A stretch of DNA of 64,000 nucleotides from Pseudomonas abieticivorans (GTDB lineage: Bacteria; Pseudomonadota; Gammaproteobacteria; Pseudomonadales; Pseudomonadaceae), in the NCBI RefSeq assembly GCF_023509015.1, contig NZ_CP094975.1:6565501-6629500 (forward strand), in the 5' to 3' direction. Position 1 is the stretch's first letter; each line of letters starts with the position of its first letter. Positions 16,830 through 25,903 of the stretch are shown piece by piece. The notes beneath the pieces were generated by a model that saw only the letters and a program-made list of their open reading frames with translations, did not search any database and was not told the DNA's origin. Position numbers and translations under genes: made by a program.

Positions 16830-18005
16830 ATGCCGCACATCGACCCTCACTTGCAGCCCATCGAAACGCAGATGCGCCAATTGCGCCAGCGCATTCACGC
16901 ACACCCAGAGCTTGGGTACGAAGAATACGTCACCAGCGACCTGGTTGCCGAGCGCCTGTTGCAATGGGGCTATGAGGTGCACCGCGGCATCGCCGAAACA
17001 GCCGTCATCGGCACCCTGAAAAAAGGCACCGGGACTCGCGTGCTGGGCCTGCGCGCTGACATGGACGCCTTGCCCATCCTTGAGAAAACCGGCCTGCCCT
17101 ACGCAAGCCAGGTGCCGGGGAAAATGCACGCCTGCGGGCATGATGGCCACACCACCATGTTGCTGGCGGCGGCCAAGGTGCTGGCCCAGGACACCCCCTT
17201 CGATGGCACCCTGCGGTTGATTTTCCAGCCCGCCGAGGAAGGCCTCGCCGGTGCCCGACGGATGATCCAGGAAGGCGTGCTCGAGCAGTTCCCTTGTGAC
17301 GCGTTGTTCGCCATGCACAACATGCCCGGTTACCCGGCCGGCACGCTGGGTTTTCGCCCCGGCGCGTTCATGGCTTCGGCCGACCAGGTCAAGGTCACGG
17401 TGCACGGCCACGGCGGCCACGGCGCCATGCCCCACCAGTGCGTCGACCCGGTAGTGGTGTGCGCAAGCATAATCATGGCCTTGCAAACCATCGTCTCGCG
17501 CAACGTCTCGCCCCAGGACATGAGCGTGATCACCGTGGGCGCCATCACCGCCGGCAAGGCCTCCAACGTGATCCCCGACAGCGCCGACATGCTGATCTCG
17601 GTGCGCGCCCTGAATGACACCGTGCGCGAGCGCCTCGAAGCGCAGATCAAGCACCTGATCCACGCCCAGGCAGACGCTTTTGGTGCCAGCGCCGAGGTGC
17701 ACTACAGCGCCGACTACCCGGTGCTGGTGAACGACCCGGCCATGACTGAGTTCGCGACGCAGGTGGCGCTCGATTGGCTGGGCGCCGATCAAGTGCTGAC
17801 CGACATTGCCCCCTTCAACGGCAGTGAAGACTTTGCCTGGTTCTTGCGCGAGCGCCCCGGCTGCTACCTGATCATCGGCAACGGCGAAGGTGAAAAAAGC
17901 TGCATGATTCACGACCCGCGCTACGACTTCAACGACGACATTCTCATGCGCGGCGCCGGCTACTGGATCAAACTGACCCAAGCCTACCTGGCATCGCGCA
18001 CTTGA
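16830..18005 (+). CDS. M20 family amidohydrolase (hippurate hydrolase-like)
   Basis: A 391-residue zinc or metal-dependent amidohydrolase of the M20D/hippuricase type. The start chosen has GGAAGA upstream. RIHAHPELGYEE is near 21-32, the metal ligands sit in HACGHDGHT (C102, H104, H107), and QPAEEG is near 132. The dimerisation domain contains GHGGHGAMPHQ. It would release an amino acid from an N-acyl or amide conjugate in the cytoplasm. It is followed at 37 bp by a periplasmic amino-acid-type binding protein and then by two more hydrolase/oxygenase genes, suggesting uptake and breakdown of a conjugated amino acid or peptide-like compound. Confidence 0.87.
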   Translation: MPHIDPHLQPIETQMRQLRQRIHAHPELGYEEYVTSDLVAERLLQWGYEVHRGIAETAVIGTLKKGTGTRVLGLRADMDALPILEKTGLPYASQVPGKMHACGHDGHTTMLLAAAKVLAQDTPFDGTLRLIFQPAEEGLAGARRMIQEGVLEQFPCDALFAMHNMPGYPAGTLGFRPGAFMASADQVKVTVHGHGGHGAMPHQCVDPVVVCASIIMALQTIVSRNVSPQDMSVITVGAITAGKASNVIPDSADMLISVRALNDTVRERLEAQIKHLIHAQADAFGASAEVHYSADYPVLVNDPAMTEFATQVALDWLGADQVLTDIAPFNGSEDFAWFLRERPGCYLIIGNGEGEKSCMIHDPRYDFNDDILMRGAGYWIKLTQAYLASRT

Positions 18006-18042
18006 CGCTGACTCCTTCCTGCTGACCTTCACGAGGCCTCAC

Positions 18043-18822
18043 ATGCTGCGACTGAACCTGCAATGCGCCGCCCTGATCTGCGGGCTGGCAATGGCGAGCA
18101 CCAGCCACGCCGCCGACGTCATCCGCTTTGGCGTGGACCCCAGCTACCCGCCCTTCGAGCAAAAGCTGCCCGACGGCTCGCTGGCAGGCTTTGACATCGA
18201 CCTGGGCAATGCCTTGTGCGCGCAGCTCAAGGCGCGCTGCGTGTGGGTCGAGCAAACCTTCGACGGCATGATCCCGGGCCTCAAGGCGCGCAAATTCGAT
18301 GGCATCCTCTCGGCCTTCAGCGACACCGCAGCCCGCCGCCAGCAGGTTGACTTCAGCCAGCGACTGTATGTGGCGCCTTCCTCGCTGATCGCCAAGAAAG
18401 ACTCAGGGCTGCTGCCCACCCCTGCCTCGCTGAAGGGCAAGTCGGTGGGCGTGGTCCAGGGCTCGCTGCAAGAGAGCTACGCCAAGGCCGAATGGGCACC
18501 GGCCGGCGCCAGCATTCAGTCCTATCAGACTCAGGACCAGGTATTCATGGACCTGACCAGCGGGCGCCTGGACGCCTCGTTCCAAGCCTCGGCGCAGGGT
18601 GATAGCGGCCTGTTGCAAAAGCCTCAAGGCAAGGACTTTGCCTTTGCCGGCGAGCCGGTGATCGACAAGAGCATCATTGGCAACGGCGTGGCCATTGGCG
18701 TGCGCAAAAACGATCCGGCCATGCGCCAGCGGCTCGACGGGGCCATCGCGGCCCTGCACGCATCCGGCGAGTACCAAAAGATCGCGGCCAAATACTTCAG
18801 CTATGACGTCTCGGGTGAGTGA
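18043..18822 (+). CDS. polar amino acid ABC transporter substrate-binding protein
   Basis: A 259-residue periplasmic binding protein of SBP family 3. A signal peptide covers residues 1-24 (ends TSHAAD). The mature protein starts VIRFGVDPSYPPFEQ and includes GFDIDLGNALCAQLKARCVW and SVGVVQGSLQESYAK. Arg/Asp-type ligand pockets of the ArgT/HisJ group share these motifs. No permease or ATPase gene is adjacent, so it must borrow a transporter encoded elsewhere. It sits inside a plus-strand run with the M20 hydrolase before it and the PhyH gene starting 5 bp after its stop. Confidence 0.85.
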   Translation: MLRLNLQCAALICGLAMASTSHAADVIRFGVDPSYPPFEQKLPDGSLAGFDIDLGNALCAQLKARCVWVEQTFDGMIPGLKARKFDGILSAFSDTAARRQQVDFSQRLYVAPSSLIAKKDSGLLPTPASLKGKSVGVVQGSLQESYAKAEWAPAGASIQSYQTQDQVFMDLTSGRLDASFQASAQGDSGLLQKPQGKDFAFAGEPVIDKSIIGNGVAIGVRKNDPAMRQRLDGAIAALHASGEYQKIAAKYFSYDVSGE

Positions 18823-18827
18823 TTGCC

Positions 18828-19667
18828 ATGCATAAATTCGCATTGACCGAGGGTGACTTCCAGGCCGACGACCTGGGCAGCGACGCCCAGCAGTTTTTTC
18901 GCACCCACGGTGCCTTGTGCATACGCAATGCGTTTACCGAAGCGCAAGTGGCGCAGCTGCAAACCGGCATCGAACAGAACCTCGCCCACCCCAGCCCGCG
19001 GGCCAAGGTGGCCAGTAACCCGGATGACCCGGGCTGGTTTTTCGAAGACTTCTGCAACTGGCAGGACAACCCTCACTACCAGCGTTTCATCGAGGATTCG
19101 GCACTGGCGACGATCGCCCAGCGCCTGCTCGGCAGCCGACAGATCCGCCTGTATCACGACCACCTGCTGGTCAAGGAACCCAATACCCGCCAGCGCACGC
19201 CCTGGCATCAGGACCAGCCCTACTACAACATCACCGGCGCCGACACCATCAGTTTCTGGATCCCCGTGGACCCGGTCGCGCAAGCCTCCACGCTTGAGTT
19301 CGTCGCCGGCTCCCACCTGGGCCCGTGGCTAATGCCGCGCTCGTTCATGGACAACCAGGCCAAGTGGTTCGCCGAGGGCAGCCTGGCCGACCTGCCGAAC
19401 ATCGAGGCGCACCGCCAAGACTTTCCGATCCTGGGCTGGGCGCTGCAGCCAGGCGACATGGTGTGCTTCAACATGCTTACCCTGCACGCCTCTGCAGGCG
19501 TGGGCGGTGGGCAGCGGCGCCGGGCGTTTTCGGTGCGCATGCTCGGTGATGACGTGCGCCATGCGCCACGGCCGTGGGTGACTTCGCCAGAGTTCCCCGG
19601 GCTGCGGGAAACCTTGGCCGAAGGCGCGGTGATGGCGCATCCGTTGTTTCCACTGCTGGCGGGCTGA
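18828..19667 (+). CDS. phytanoyl-CoA dioxygenase (PhyH) family protein
   Basis: A 279-residue Fe(II)/2-oxoglutarate oxygenase. The first iron ligands are in TPWHQDQPYYN (HxD) and the distal His in LTLHASAGVG; an Arg in GGGQRRRAFSVR is placed to bind 2-oxoglutarate. Such enzymes hydroxylate or dealkylate small molecules; members are not limited to phytanoyl-CoA. The ATG at 18828 is preferred; a GTG at 18819 overlaps the previous stop. Tight spacing to the binding-protein gene suggests that both act on one compound. Substrate unknown. Confidence 0.83.
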   Translation: MHKFALTEGDFQADDLGSDAQQFFRTHGALCIRNAFTEAQVAQLQTGIEQNLAHPSPRAKVASNPDDPGWFFEDFCNWQDNPHYQRFIEDSALATIAQRLLGSRQIRLYHDHLLVKEPNTRQRTPWHQDQPYYNITGADTISFWIPVDPVAQASTLEFVAGSHLGPWLMPRSFMDNQAKWFAEGSLADLPNIEAHRQDFPILGWALQPGDMVCFNMLTLHASAGVGGGQRRRAFSVRMLGDDVRHAPRPWVTSPEFPGLRETLAEGAVMAHPLFPLLAG

Positions 19668-19730
19668 GTCGTTTTCCATCCTGTGCCGATGCCTGTAGAG
19701 TCAGCAGGCACCCTTTTGCGAGCCACACCC

Positions 19731-20834
19731 ATGACCACTCCGTTCCCTGCCAGCCCCAGCTACCGCACCCTGCGTGAGCGTTTCCTGAGCGCCGCCAGCG
19801 CCGCCGGCGCCAGCCTGACGCGCTATGCACACCCGCTGGCCGGACCGTTTGGCGAGGCCTTGAGCACCGACGTTGCGGTACTGGGCAATCCGCAAGCCAA
19901 GCGGCTGCTGGTGGCCTTGAGCGGCACCCATGGGGTGGAGGGCTATTACGGTTCCGACTGCCAAAGCCGTTGGCTCGAATCGCTGGCCGGCCGTACGTTG
20001 CCCGATGACGTCGCCATCGTGATGGTCCACCTGATCAACCCGTGGGGCACCGCCTGGATGCGCCGCGTCAACGAAGACAACCTCGACCTGAACCGCAATT
20101 ACCTGGACTTCACCCAACCGTTGCCCGACAACCCTGCCTATGCGGCGGTTCATGACCTGTATACCTGTGCAAGCCTGCAAGGGCCCAAGCGCGACGCGGC
20201 CGACGCCCGCTTCGCCGCCCTGATCGACGAGCACGGCTGGCCAGGCTTGATGTCGATCGTTGAGGCCGGCCAGTATCAGTTCGCCGATGGCTTGTTTTTC
20301 GGCGGCGTTGGCCCGTCGTGGTCCAACCGTACGCTGCGCGATATCATCAAACAGCACCTGAGCCACGCCCAGGAGGCCATGACCTTCGACCTGCACACTG
20401 GCGCCGGCGCGTACGGCCATCCCATGCTGATGACCATCACCCAAGCCCCCTACCCAGCGCTGGCCGACGCCCAGGCGCTGTTTGGCCCGTGGCTGTACAC
20501 CCTGATCACCGGGGCCAATACCCTGAGCGACACCGGCGTTGCCGCCACCTCCACGGGCTACACCTCCCAGGCCCTGGTCGACGCATTGCCCGGTGTGCGC
20601 CTGATGCCGTTCGTGATCGAGTGCGGCACCTATGCCGGGCCCCAGGTGCACCAGCACTTGCGCGATGACCATTGGCTGCACCTCTACGGCGACCCGCTGA
20701 ACGCCACGGGCGCGCGCATCAAGCGCGGTTTGCTGGAACAGTTCTACCCTGCCGACAGCGATTGGCAGGCAGTGGTGTGGTTGCGCACCCGGCAAATCTG
20801 GGAGCGAGCGCTGGGGGCCTTCGGCCAGCAGTAG
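19731..20834 (+). CDS. DUF2817 (M14-like metallocarboxypeptidase fold) protein
   Basis: A 367-residue protein of the DUF2817 family, related to M14 zinc carboxypeptidases. LSGTHGVEGYYGS holds an HxxE-type zinc motif, and NEDNLDLNRNYLDF and TFDLHTGAGAYGHPML carry the further conserved acid and His residues. No signal peptide. The ATG at 19731 has only a weak ribosome site; an upstream in-frame ATG at 19683 exists but the conserved part begins after 19731. As last gene of the M20/SBP/PhyH series it may trim an amide or peptide bond in the same substrate. Confidence 0.8.
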   Translation: MTTPFPASPSYRTLRERFLSAASAAGASLTRYAHPLAGPFGEALSTDVAVLGNPQAKRLLVALSGTHGVEGYYGSDCQSRWLESLAGRTLPDDVAIVMVHLINPWGTAWMRRVNEDNLDLNRNYLDFTQPLPDNPAYAAVHDLYTCASLQGPKRDAADARFAALIDEHGWPGLMSIVEAGQYQFADGLFFGGVGPSWSNRTLRDIIKQHLSHAQEAMTFDLHTGAGAYGHPMLMTITQAPYPALADAQALFGPWLYTLITGANTLSDTGVAATSTGYTSQALVDALPGVRLMPFVIECGTYAGPQVHQHLRDDHWLHLYGDPLNATGARIKRGLLEQFYPADSDWQAVVWLRTRQIWERALGAFGQQ

Positions 20835-20918
20835 ACACCGCCGCGAACGCCCGCATAATGACGGCCCAAGGTTTGGCCCAAAGCCAGATGCAGCCGCCCC
20901 CGTCACACGGAACCCGCA

Positions 20919-21185
20919 ATGACCAGCATTACCCCGCGCCCCTACGTTCGATGGGCCTTGCCGGCCCTGCTCGCCTTGCAACTGGCCTTGCTGGCCGGCT
21001 GTTCCAGCCAGGCCAGTTCCAAATGCTATGCAAAGGCGCTGCCCACCCGCGGCGAGGGCGGCCTGGCCTGGGGCGCCAGCGAGAACATTGCGCGCCACAA
21101 GTCCCTGGAATATTGCGCGCGCTATGCCAGCCGTTCCGGGGGCACGCCGGATACCTGCAAGGTCGTGTTGGCCCAGTGCAAATAG
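20919..21185 (+). CDS. small predicted lipoprotein
   Basis: An 88-residue protein with a hydrophobic N-terminus and lipobox LLAGC at about 24-28. The mature part has four further cysteines (CYAK, YCAR, DTCK, AQC at the end), likely forming disulfides in the periplasm. I do not recognise the family. It lies between the DUF2817 gene and the convergent ABC exporter, whose stop is 20 bp away. Confidence 0.7.
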   Translation: MTSITPRPYVRWALPALLALQLALLAGCSSQASSKCYAKALPTRGEGGLAWGASENIARHKSLEYCARYASRSGGTPDTCKVVLAQCK

Positions 21186-21204
21186 CGCCCACGGCCGTTC
21201 AGGC

Positions 21205-23064
21205 TCAGGCTTGGTCCATGGCCTCGGTCACGCCCTTGTCCTCACCCAAAAAACCACCGCTCTGGTGCTGCCACAGCCGCGCGTAGATGCCATTTTTGGC
21301 GAGCAGTTCGGCGTGGGTGCCCTGTTCGATGATGCGTCCGTCATCCATCACGATCAGCCGGTCCATGGCCGCGATCGTCGACAGCCGATGGGCGATGGCG
21401 ATCACGGTCTTGCCGTGCATCATGTCATCGAGGCTTTCCTGGATGGCCACTTCGACCTCTGAATCCAACGCGCTGGTAGCCTCGTCCAGCAGCAGGATGG
21501 GCGCGTTCTTGAGCATTACCCGGGCGATCGCCACGCGTTGGCGCTGGCCGCCGGACAGCTTGATACCGCGCTCGCCCACCAGGGTGTCGTAGCCGGTATG
21601 GCCTTGGCGGTCGCTCAGTTGGCTGATGAACCCATCGGCCTGGGCGCTGGCCGCCGCACTGCGGATTTGCGCGTCGCTCGCTTCAGGGCGGCCGTAGGCG
21701 ATGTTGTCGCGGATGGAGCGGTGCAGCAGCGAGGTGTCCTGGGTGACCATGCCGATAGCGCTGCGCAGGCTGTCTTGCGTGACCTGCGCGATGTCTTGCC
21801 CGTCGATACGGATCGCTCCGCTGTCCACGTCGTAAAAGCGCAGCAGCAGGTTGATCAGCGTGGACTTGCCCGCGCCGCTGCGGCCCACCAGGCCGATTTT
21901 TTCGCCTGGGCGGATGCTCAGGCTCAGGCCATCGAGCACCTGGCGTTCGCCATTGTAGTTAAAGCTCACGTTATCGAACGTGACGGCACCGCCGCGCGTC
22001 TGCAGCACGCCCGCATCCGGCGCATCCTGCACCTTGGCGCCACGGGTCAGGGTGGCCATGCCGTCTTGTACCGTGCCGACGTTTTCGAACAGCGAGGTCA
22101 TCTGCCACATGATCCAGTGCGACATGCCATTGATACGCAGCGCCATGGCGGTGATCGCCGCCACCGCACCGGTACCGATTTCGCCCAGGTGCCATAGCCA
22201 CAGGGCGTAGCCGCCAGCGGCCATCAGCAGTGCAACCACCAAGGCCTGGTTGACGATCTCGAATTGGCTGACCAGGCGCATCTGGCGAAAGCCGGTGTGC
22301 TTGAAGTCTTCCATCGCCGCGCGCGCGAAGTGCGCTTCGCGGTTGGAGTGGGAGAACAGCTTGACCGTGGTGATGTTGGTGTAAGCATCCGAGATACGCC
22401 CGGTCATCGACGAACGTGCATGGGCCTGCTCTTGCCCGACCTTGCCCAAGCGGGGCACGAAGTAAACCATGGCCAGCCCAAATAGCACCAACCAGGCCAG
22501 GAACGGCAGCATCAGCTTCAACGCAAACCCGCCGGCCAGGGCGATGATGGCGATGAAATATACGCCGATGCCGGGGATGATCTCGATCAGGGTAAACAGC
22601 ACGTCACGTACGGCCAGGGCCGTTTGCATCACCTTGGTGGTGACCCGGCCTGAGAACTCATCGGAAAAAAACGAAAGGCTTTGCTTGAGCATCAGCCGAT
22701 GGAAGTCCCAGCGCAGCCGCAACGGCAAATTGATCGCCAGTACCTGGTGCTGCACCATGGTACGCAACGCCACCAAGCCAACGCTTGCCAGCATCACCAG
22801 GCCCATGCCCCACAACACGCGGCTTTCCCGGCCGGCCGCATCGCCACCGGCCTGCCAGGTGGAGAGCAGGTCCACCACCTGCCCCAGGAACGAAAACAGC
22901 CAGGCCTCGTAAACCGACACCGCGCCACCGAGCAGCGCCAGCAACAGGACATAACCGCGGGCACCGCGCGTGCAGGCCCACAGGAAACGCGCAAGCCCCA
23001 TGGGCGGCGGCGGCACTTCGTCAGGTGGAAAAGGGTCGAGTCTTCGTTCAAATACACGAAGCAT
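21205..23064 (-). CDS. ABC transporter, fused membrane and ATPase domains (exporter type)
   Basis: A 619-residue type IV half-transporter. After a short proline-rich N-terminus there are six membrane segments (about 25-320), then the nucleotide-binding domain with Walker A GLVGRSGAGKST, Q-loop MVTQDTSLL, signature LSGGQRQR, Walker B ILLLDEATSALD and the switch His in AIAHRLST. It would act as a homodimer in the inner membrane, exporting a lipid, peptide or drug. I chose the ATG at 23064 with GGAG six bases upstream over the one at 23085. No partner gene indicates the cargo. Confidence 0.88.
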   Translation of the reverse strand: MLRVFERRLDPFPPDEVPPPPMGLARFLWACTRGARGYVLLLALLGGAVSVYEAWLFSFLGQVVDLLSTWQAGGDAAGRESRVLWGMGLVMLASVGLVALRTMVQHQVLAINLPLRLRWDFHRLMLKQSLSFFSDEFSGRVTTKVMQTALAVRDVLFTLIEIIPGIGVYFIAIIALAGGFALKLMLPFLAWLVLFGLAMVYFVPRLGKVGQEQAHARSSMTGRISDAYTNITTVKLFSHSNREAHFARAAMEDFKHTGFRQMRLVSQFEIVNQALVVALLMAAGGYALWLWHLGEIGTGAVAAITAMALRINGMSHWIMWQMTSLFENVGTVQDGMATLTRGAKVQDAPDAGVLQTRGGAVTFDNVSFNYNGERQVLDGLSLSIRPGEKIGLVGRSGAGKSTLINLLLRFYDVDSGAIRIDGQDIAQVTQDSLRSAIGMVTQDTSLLHRSIRDNIAYGRPEASDAQIRSAAASAQADGFISQLSDRQGHTGYDTLVGERGIKLSGGQRQRVAIARVMLKNAPILLLDEATSALDSEVEVAIQESLDDMMHGKTVIAIAHRLSTIAAMDRLIVMDDGRIIEQGTHAELLAKNGIYARLWQHQSGGFLGEDKGVTEAMDQA

Positions 23065-23154
23065 TGTGGTCTCCAAAACGTTCACGTTGTGCAGATTCTG
23101 CCATCTAACGGGTACGTTGAGGATTTTGATCAGACGATGGTCGCCATTATGCGA

Positions 23155-23208
23155 GCAAGGCGTGCCTGCGACAGCGGCCTCAAGATCACCGTCGCGGGCA
23201 AGCCTTGC
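23155..23208. repeat. REP-type inverted repeat pair
   Basis: GCAAGGCGTGCCTGCGAC is mirrored by GTCGCGGGCAAGCCTTGC, forming a BIME-like pair of Pseudomonas REP sequences between the exporter and the small acidic protein gene. A single relative, GCAAGGCTTGCCTGCGATGG, occurs at 54931. Confidence 0.65.
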
Positions 23209-23243
23209 GCCCCCAGGCGTTCATGCTTGATAGCGCCAAACCA

Positions 23244-23441
23244 TCAAGGCGCGGGATGCTCACTGGCTACCGAATCAGCAGCCTCCACGTCCGCCATGTC
23301 TTCATCGACAGACGCGTTGTTATCTTCGGGTATCGAATCTGCCGGGGGCTTGCCGGTTGAATCATGCCCGGTTTCGCTGTCGGTGCGGCTGGTCACGCCC
23401 TTTTGGGAAATATTGCCCGGCGCATTTTCATCAATGTGCAT
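23244..23441 (-). CDS. small acidic hypothetical protein
   Basis: A 65-residue protein starting MHIDENAPGNIS, with GGAGAGC upstream of the ATG. It is hydrophilic, rich in Asp, Glu, Ser and Pro, has no cysteine and no membrane segment, and is probably intrinsically disordered. Similar short, acidic, uncharacterised proteins are common in Pseudomonas; no function can be given. The ATG at 23441 is preferred to longer in-frame versions because of the ribosome site and composition change. Confidence 0.6.
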   Translation of the reverse strand: MHIDENAPGNISQKGVTSRTDSETGHDSTGKPPADSIPEDNNASVDEDMADVEAADSVASEHPAP

Positions 23442-23599
23442 GTTCGCTCTCCGTCCACTGTAGCGCTCGGCTTGTCGGCGCTTAAACGTGAGAGGCATTG
23501 GTGAATGGCAAGTGCCGCGTAGCAGACGAATGGCAGGTGGCCGGGCTTCACGCCAATGCCGATGGAACCACTGTGTCCAAAATAAAGAATAATTAATTG

Positions 23600-23618
23600 G
23601 ATAATGATATTCATTTCC
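23600..23618 (+). promoter_or_regulatory. Fur box upstream of iron ABC importer
   Basis: GATAATGATATTCATTTCC matches 16 of 19 positions of the Fur consensus, including the whole first half. It is 69 bp ahead of the binding-protein ATG, consistent with iron repression of the three-gene importer. Confidence 0.85.
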
Positions 23619-23687
23619 ATAAACTCCCCCTCCTGTCCTGAGCTGTGCGCCGCTTGGATTCGCCCTCCTCCTGCCTTGGATGTCCTG

Positions 23688-24836
23688 ATGCACCTATTCA
23701 AACGCTTTGGTTTTCCTGTGATCGGCCTGCTGTTGGCCGGGCAAAACATGGCCTATGCCACCACTTACCCGGTGACCGTGACCGACGTTTCAAACCGGCA
23801 AGTGGTGATTGACCACGAGCCCCAACGCGTGGTGCTGCAAGACGGTCGCGACCTGTTCACCCTGGCCGTGCTCGACCGCCAAGACCCGTTCAAGCGAATC
23901 GTGGCCTGGAACAACATCATCAAACGCAGCGACCCCAACACCTGGCAGGTGTTTGAACGGCAATGGCCCCAATCTGCCAACCAAGCCACCGACATGCAGT
24001 TTGGTGACGAGGGCGACCTGAACCTGGAAGCCATCGTGGCCGCTCGCCCCGATTTGCTGGTGTTTCAGACCCGTGCCCGGGCGTCGCTCGCCAGTGCCGG
24101 GGTCGAGCAAAAGCTGGCCGCGCTGCACATTCCCGTGGTGTTCGTGGACAGCGACCTGGACCCAGTCACCCACAGCCAACAGACCGTGGCCCTGCTGGGC
24201 AAGGTGCTCAACCGCGAAGCCGAGGCCAAGGCCTACCTTGATTTCTACAAGACCCGGCTGGCGAAAGTTACGGCCATTGCGCAGCAGCACACACAAAAAC
24301 CTGTGGTGTTCGTGGAAGCCAAAGCGGGCCAGGCCGGCTCTGCCACCTGCTGCTTTACCCATGGCGACGTGTACTGGGGCAAACTGGTGCAGGCCGCAGG
24401 CGGACAAAACCTGGGGTCGAGCCTGTTGCCGGGCGCGACGGGGGAAGTCACCCTGGAAACGGTGTTGGGCAAGCAGCCTGACGTGTACCTGATGACCAGT
24501 TCCAAATTCCCCGGCAATACCTCGGTCGCCGCGCCGTTCGGTTTTGGCGAGGGCGTTCAACAGGCAGCCATCGACCATTCGCTGAGCCTGCTGCAGCAAC
24601 GCCCCGGCTTCTCTCAATTGAAGGCCAGCCAGAACCATCGGGTCTACGGCATCTACCACCAGTTCTACGCCAGTTCCTGGAACATTTTGGCGCTTGAATA
24701 CCTGAGCCAGTCATTCTACCCGGACAGCGCCTGGCAACTGGACACCGCACAAAGCCTGAAGGCGTTGTTCAGCCTGACGGGCCTCAAGGCGGTGCCGTCG
24801 ATCCTGTACGCCCCTGCCCCTGCGATCCACCCATGA
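23688..24836 (+). CDS. iron-chelate ABC transporter substrate-binding protein
   Basis: A 382-residue periplasmic binding protein of the FecB/FhuD class. The signal peptide is residues 1-24 (IGLLLAGQNMAYA). Characteristic parts include VTVTDVSNRQVVIDHEPQRVVL, the region ARPDLLVFQTRA and TLETVLGKQPDVYLM. It begins a Fur-box-led operon; its stop overlaps the permease start by 4 bp (ATGA). The chelate (siderophore or heme) cannot be deduced. The start at 23688 is chosen because upstream in-frame sequence is not signal-peptide-like. Confidence 0.87.
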   Translation: MHLFKRFGFPVIGLLLAGQNMAYATTYPVTVTDVSNRQVVIDHEPQRVVLQDGRDLFTLAVLDRQDPFKRIVAWNNIIKRSDPNTWQVFERQWPQSANQATDMQFGDEGDLNLEAIVAARPDLLVFQTRARASLASAGVEQKLAALHIPVVFVDSDLDPVTHSQQTVALLGKVLNREAEAKAYLDFYKTRLAKVTAIAQQHTQKPVVFVEAKAGQAGSATCCFTHGDVYWGKLVQAAGGQNLGSSLLPGATGEVTLETVLGKQPDVYLMTSSKFPGNTSVAAPFGFGEGVQQAAIDHSLSLLQQRPGFSQLKASQNHRVYGIYHQFYASSWNILALEYLSQSFYPDSAWQLDTAQSLKALFSLTGLKAVPSILYAPAPAIHP

Positions 24837-25903
24837 CGACCCCAGTCACCCCGGCAGCGCTTCAAGCGCGCTACACGCACACGGTCAGGCGCCGCAGCCT
24901 GTTGCTGGTGATCCTGGTGGTGTGTGCCGTGGCCGCGTTCGTGGCTGACCTTGTGGTCGGCTCCGGCACGCTGACCTTCGGCCAGGCCATCCGCGGCCTG
25001 CTGCAGCCCGACAGCGTCGATGCCAGCACCCGCGTGATCCTGTGGGAGCTGCGCATGCCCATGACGCTGATGGCCGTGCTCGCCGGCACCAGCCTGTCGT
25101 TGGCGGGCTTGATGATGCAGACGGTGCTGGATAACCCCCTGGCCGAGCCCTTCACCCTGGGCCTGTCCTCGGCCGCAGGGTTTGGCGCCTCGTTGGCCCT
25201 GGCCTTCAACGTGTCGATCAGCCAGGCGTTGCCCGGCGTGAGCACCGACCTGATCATCACCGCCAATGCGTTCCTGTTTTCCTTGCTGACGGTGGGCATC
25301 ATTTTGCTGATGAGCCGGGGCAGCATTGGCCTGCAAGCCATCACGCTGCTCGGTATCGCCGTGCATTTCGTCTTCAGCTCGCTGCTGGGTCTGATCCAAT
25401 ACGTGGCCAGCGCCGACCAACTGCAAAGCATCGTCTTCTGGTTGATGGGTTCGCTGCTGCACGCCACGTGGACCAAAGTGACCCTGTGCGCGGTGATCGC
25501 TGCCGTCGCCTTGCCGATCGTGTTGGCGCAGGCCTGGGCGTTGACCGCCTTGCGCAGCTTCGGCGAACAGGCCGTGGTGTTCGGCGTGCCAGTCAAACGG
25601 GTCCGCACCGTGATGCTGGTGCTGGCGGCCATGCTGGCGGGCGCGGTGACTTCGGTGGTCGGGATCATCGGCTTCGTCGGCCTGGTGGCACCCCACGTCG
25701 CCCGCTTGTTGGTGGGTGAAGACCAACGTTTCACCATCGCGGTGACCGTCGCCTGCGGCGTGATCTTCGTGACCCTGGCGTCATTGGCCAGCAAGTTGAT
25801 CGTGCCCGGCGCCGTGTTGCCCATCGGCATGATGACCTCGCTGATCGGCCTGCCGTTTTTCATCATCCTTATCCTGCGCGACCGGAGGCTGACGTCCCGA
25901 TGA
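24833..25903 (+). CDS. FecCD family iron ABC transporter permease
   Basis: A 356-residue BtuC/FecCD-fold inner-membrane permease. LWELRMPMTLMAVLAGTSL and LDNPLAEPFTLGLSSAAGFGASL are family hallmarks, and GFVGLVAPHVARLLVGEDQR contains the ATPase-coupling helix. Nine or ten membrane segments are visible. Only one permease gene is present, so a homodimer is expected as in BtuC2. It overlaps both neighbours by 4 bp, indicating coupled translation. Confidence 0.92.
   Translation: MTTPVTPAALQARYTHTVRRRSLLLVILVVCAVAAFVADLVVGSGTLTFGQAIRGLLQPDSVDASTRVILWELRMPMTLMAVLAGTSLSLAGLMMQTVLDNPLAEPFTLGLSSAAGFGASLALAFNVSISQALPGVSTDLIITANAFLFSLLTVGIILLMSRGSIGLQAITLLGIAVHFVFSSLLGLIQYVASADQLQSIVFWLMGSLLHATWTKVTLCAVIAAVALPIVLAQAWALTALRSFGEQAVVFGVPVKRVRTVMLVLAAMLAGAVTSVVGIIGFVGLVAPHVARLLVGEDQRFTIAVTVACGVIFVTLASLASKLIVPGAVLPIGMMTSLIGLPFFIILILRDRRLTSR

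Noticed and set aside
15784..17019. 411-codon plus-strand open frame spanning the LysR gene
   Set aside because: Shadow of the LysR gene and the first part of the M20 gene in another frame.
19701..21098. 465-codon minus-strand open frame
   Set aside because: Opposite DUF2817 and the small lipoprotein, both supported by motifs; composition typical of antisense.
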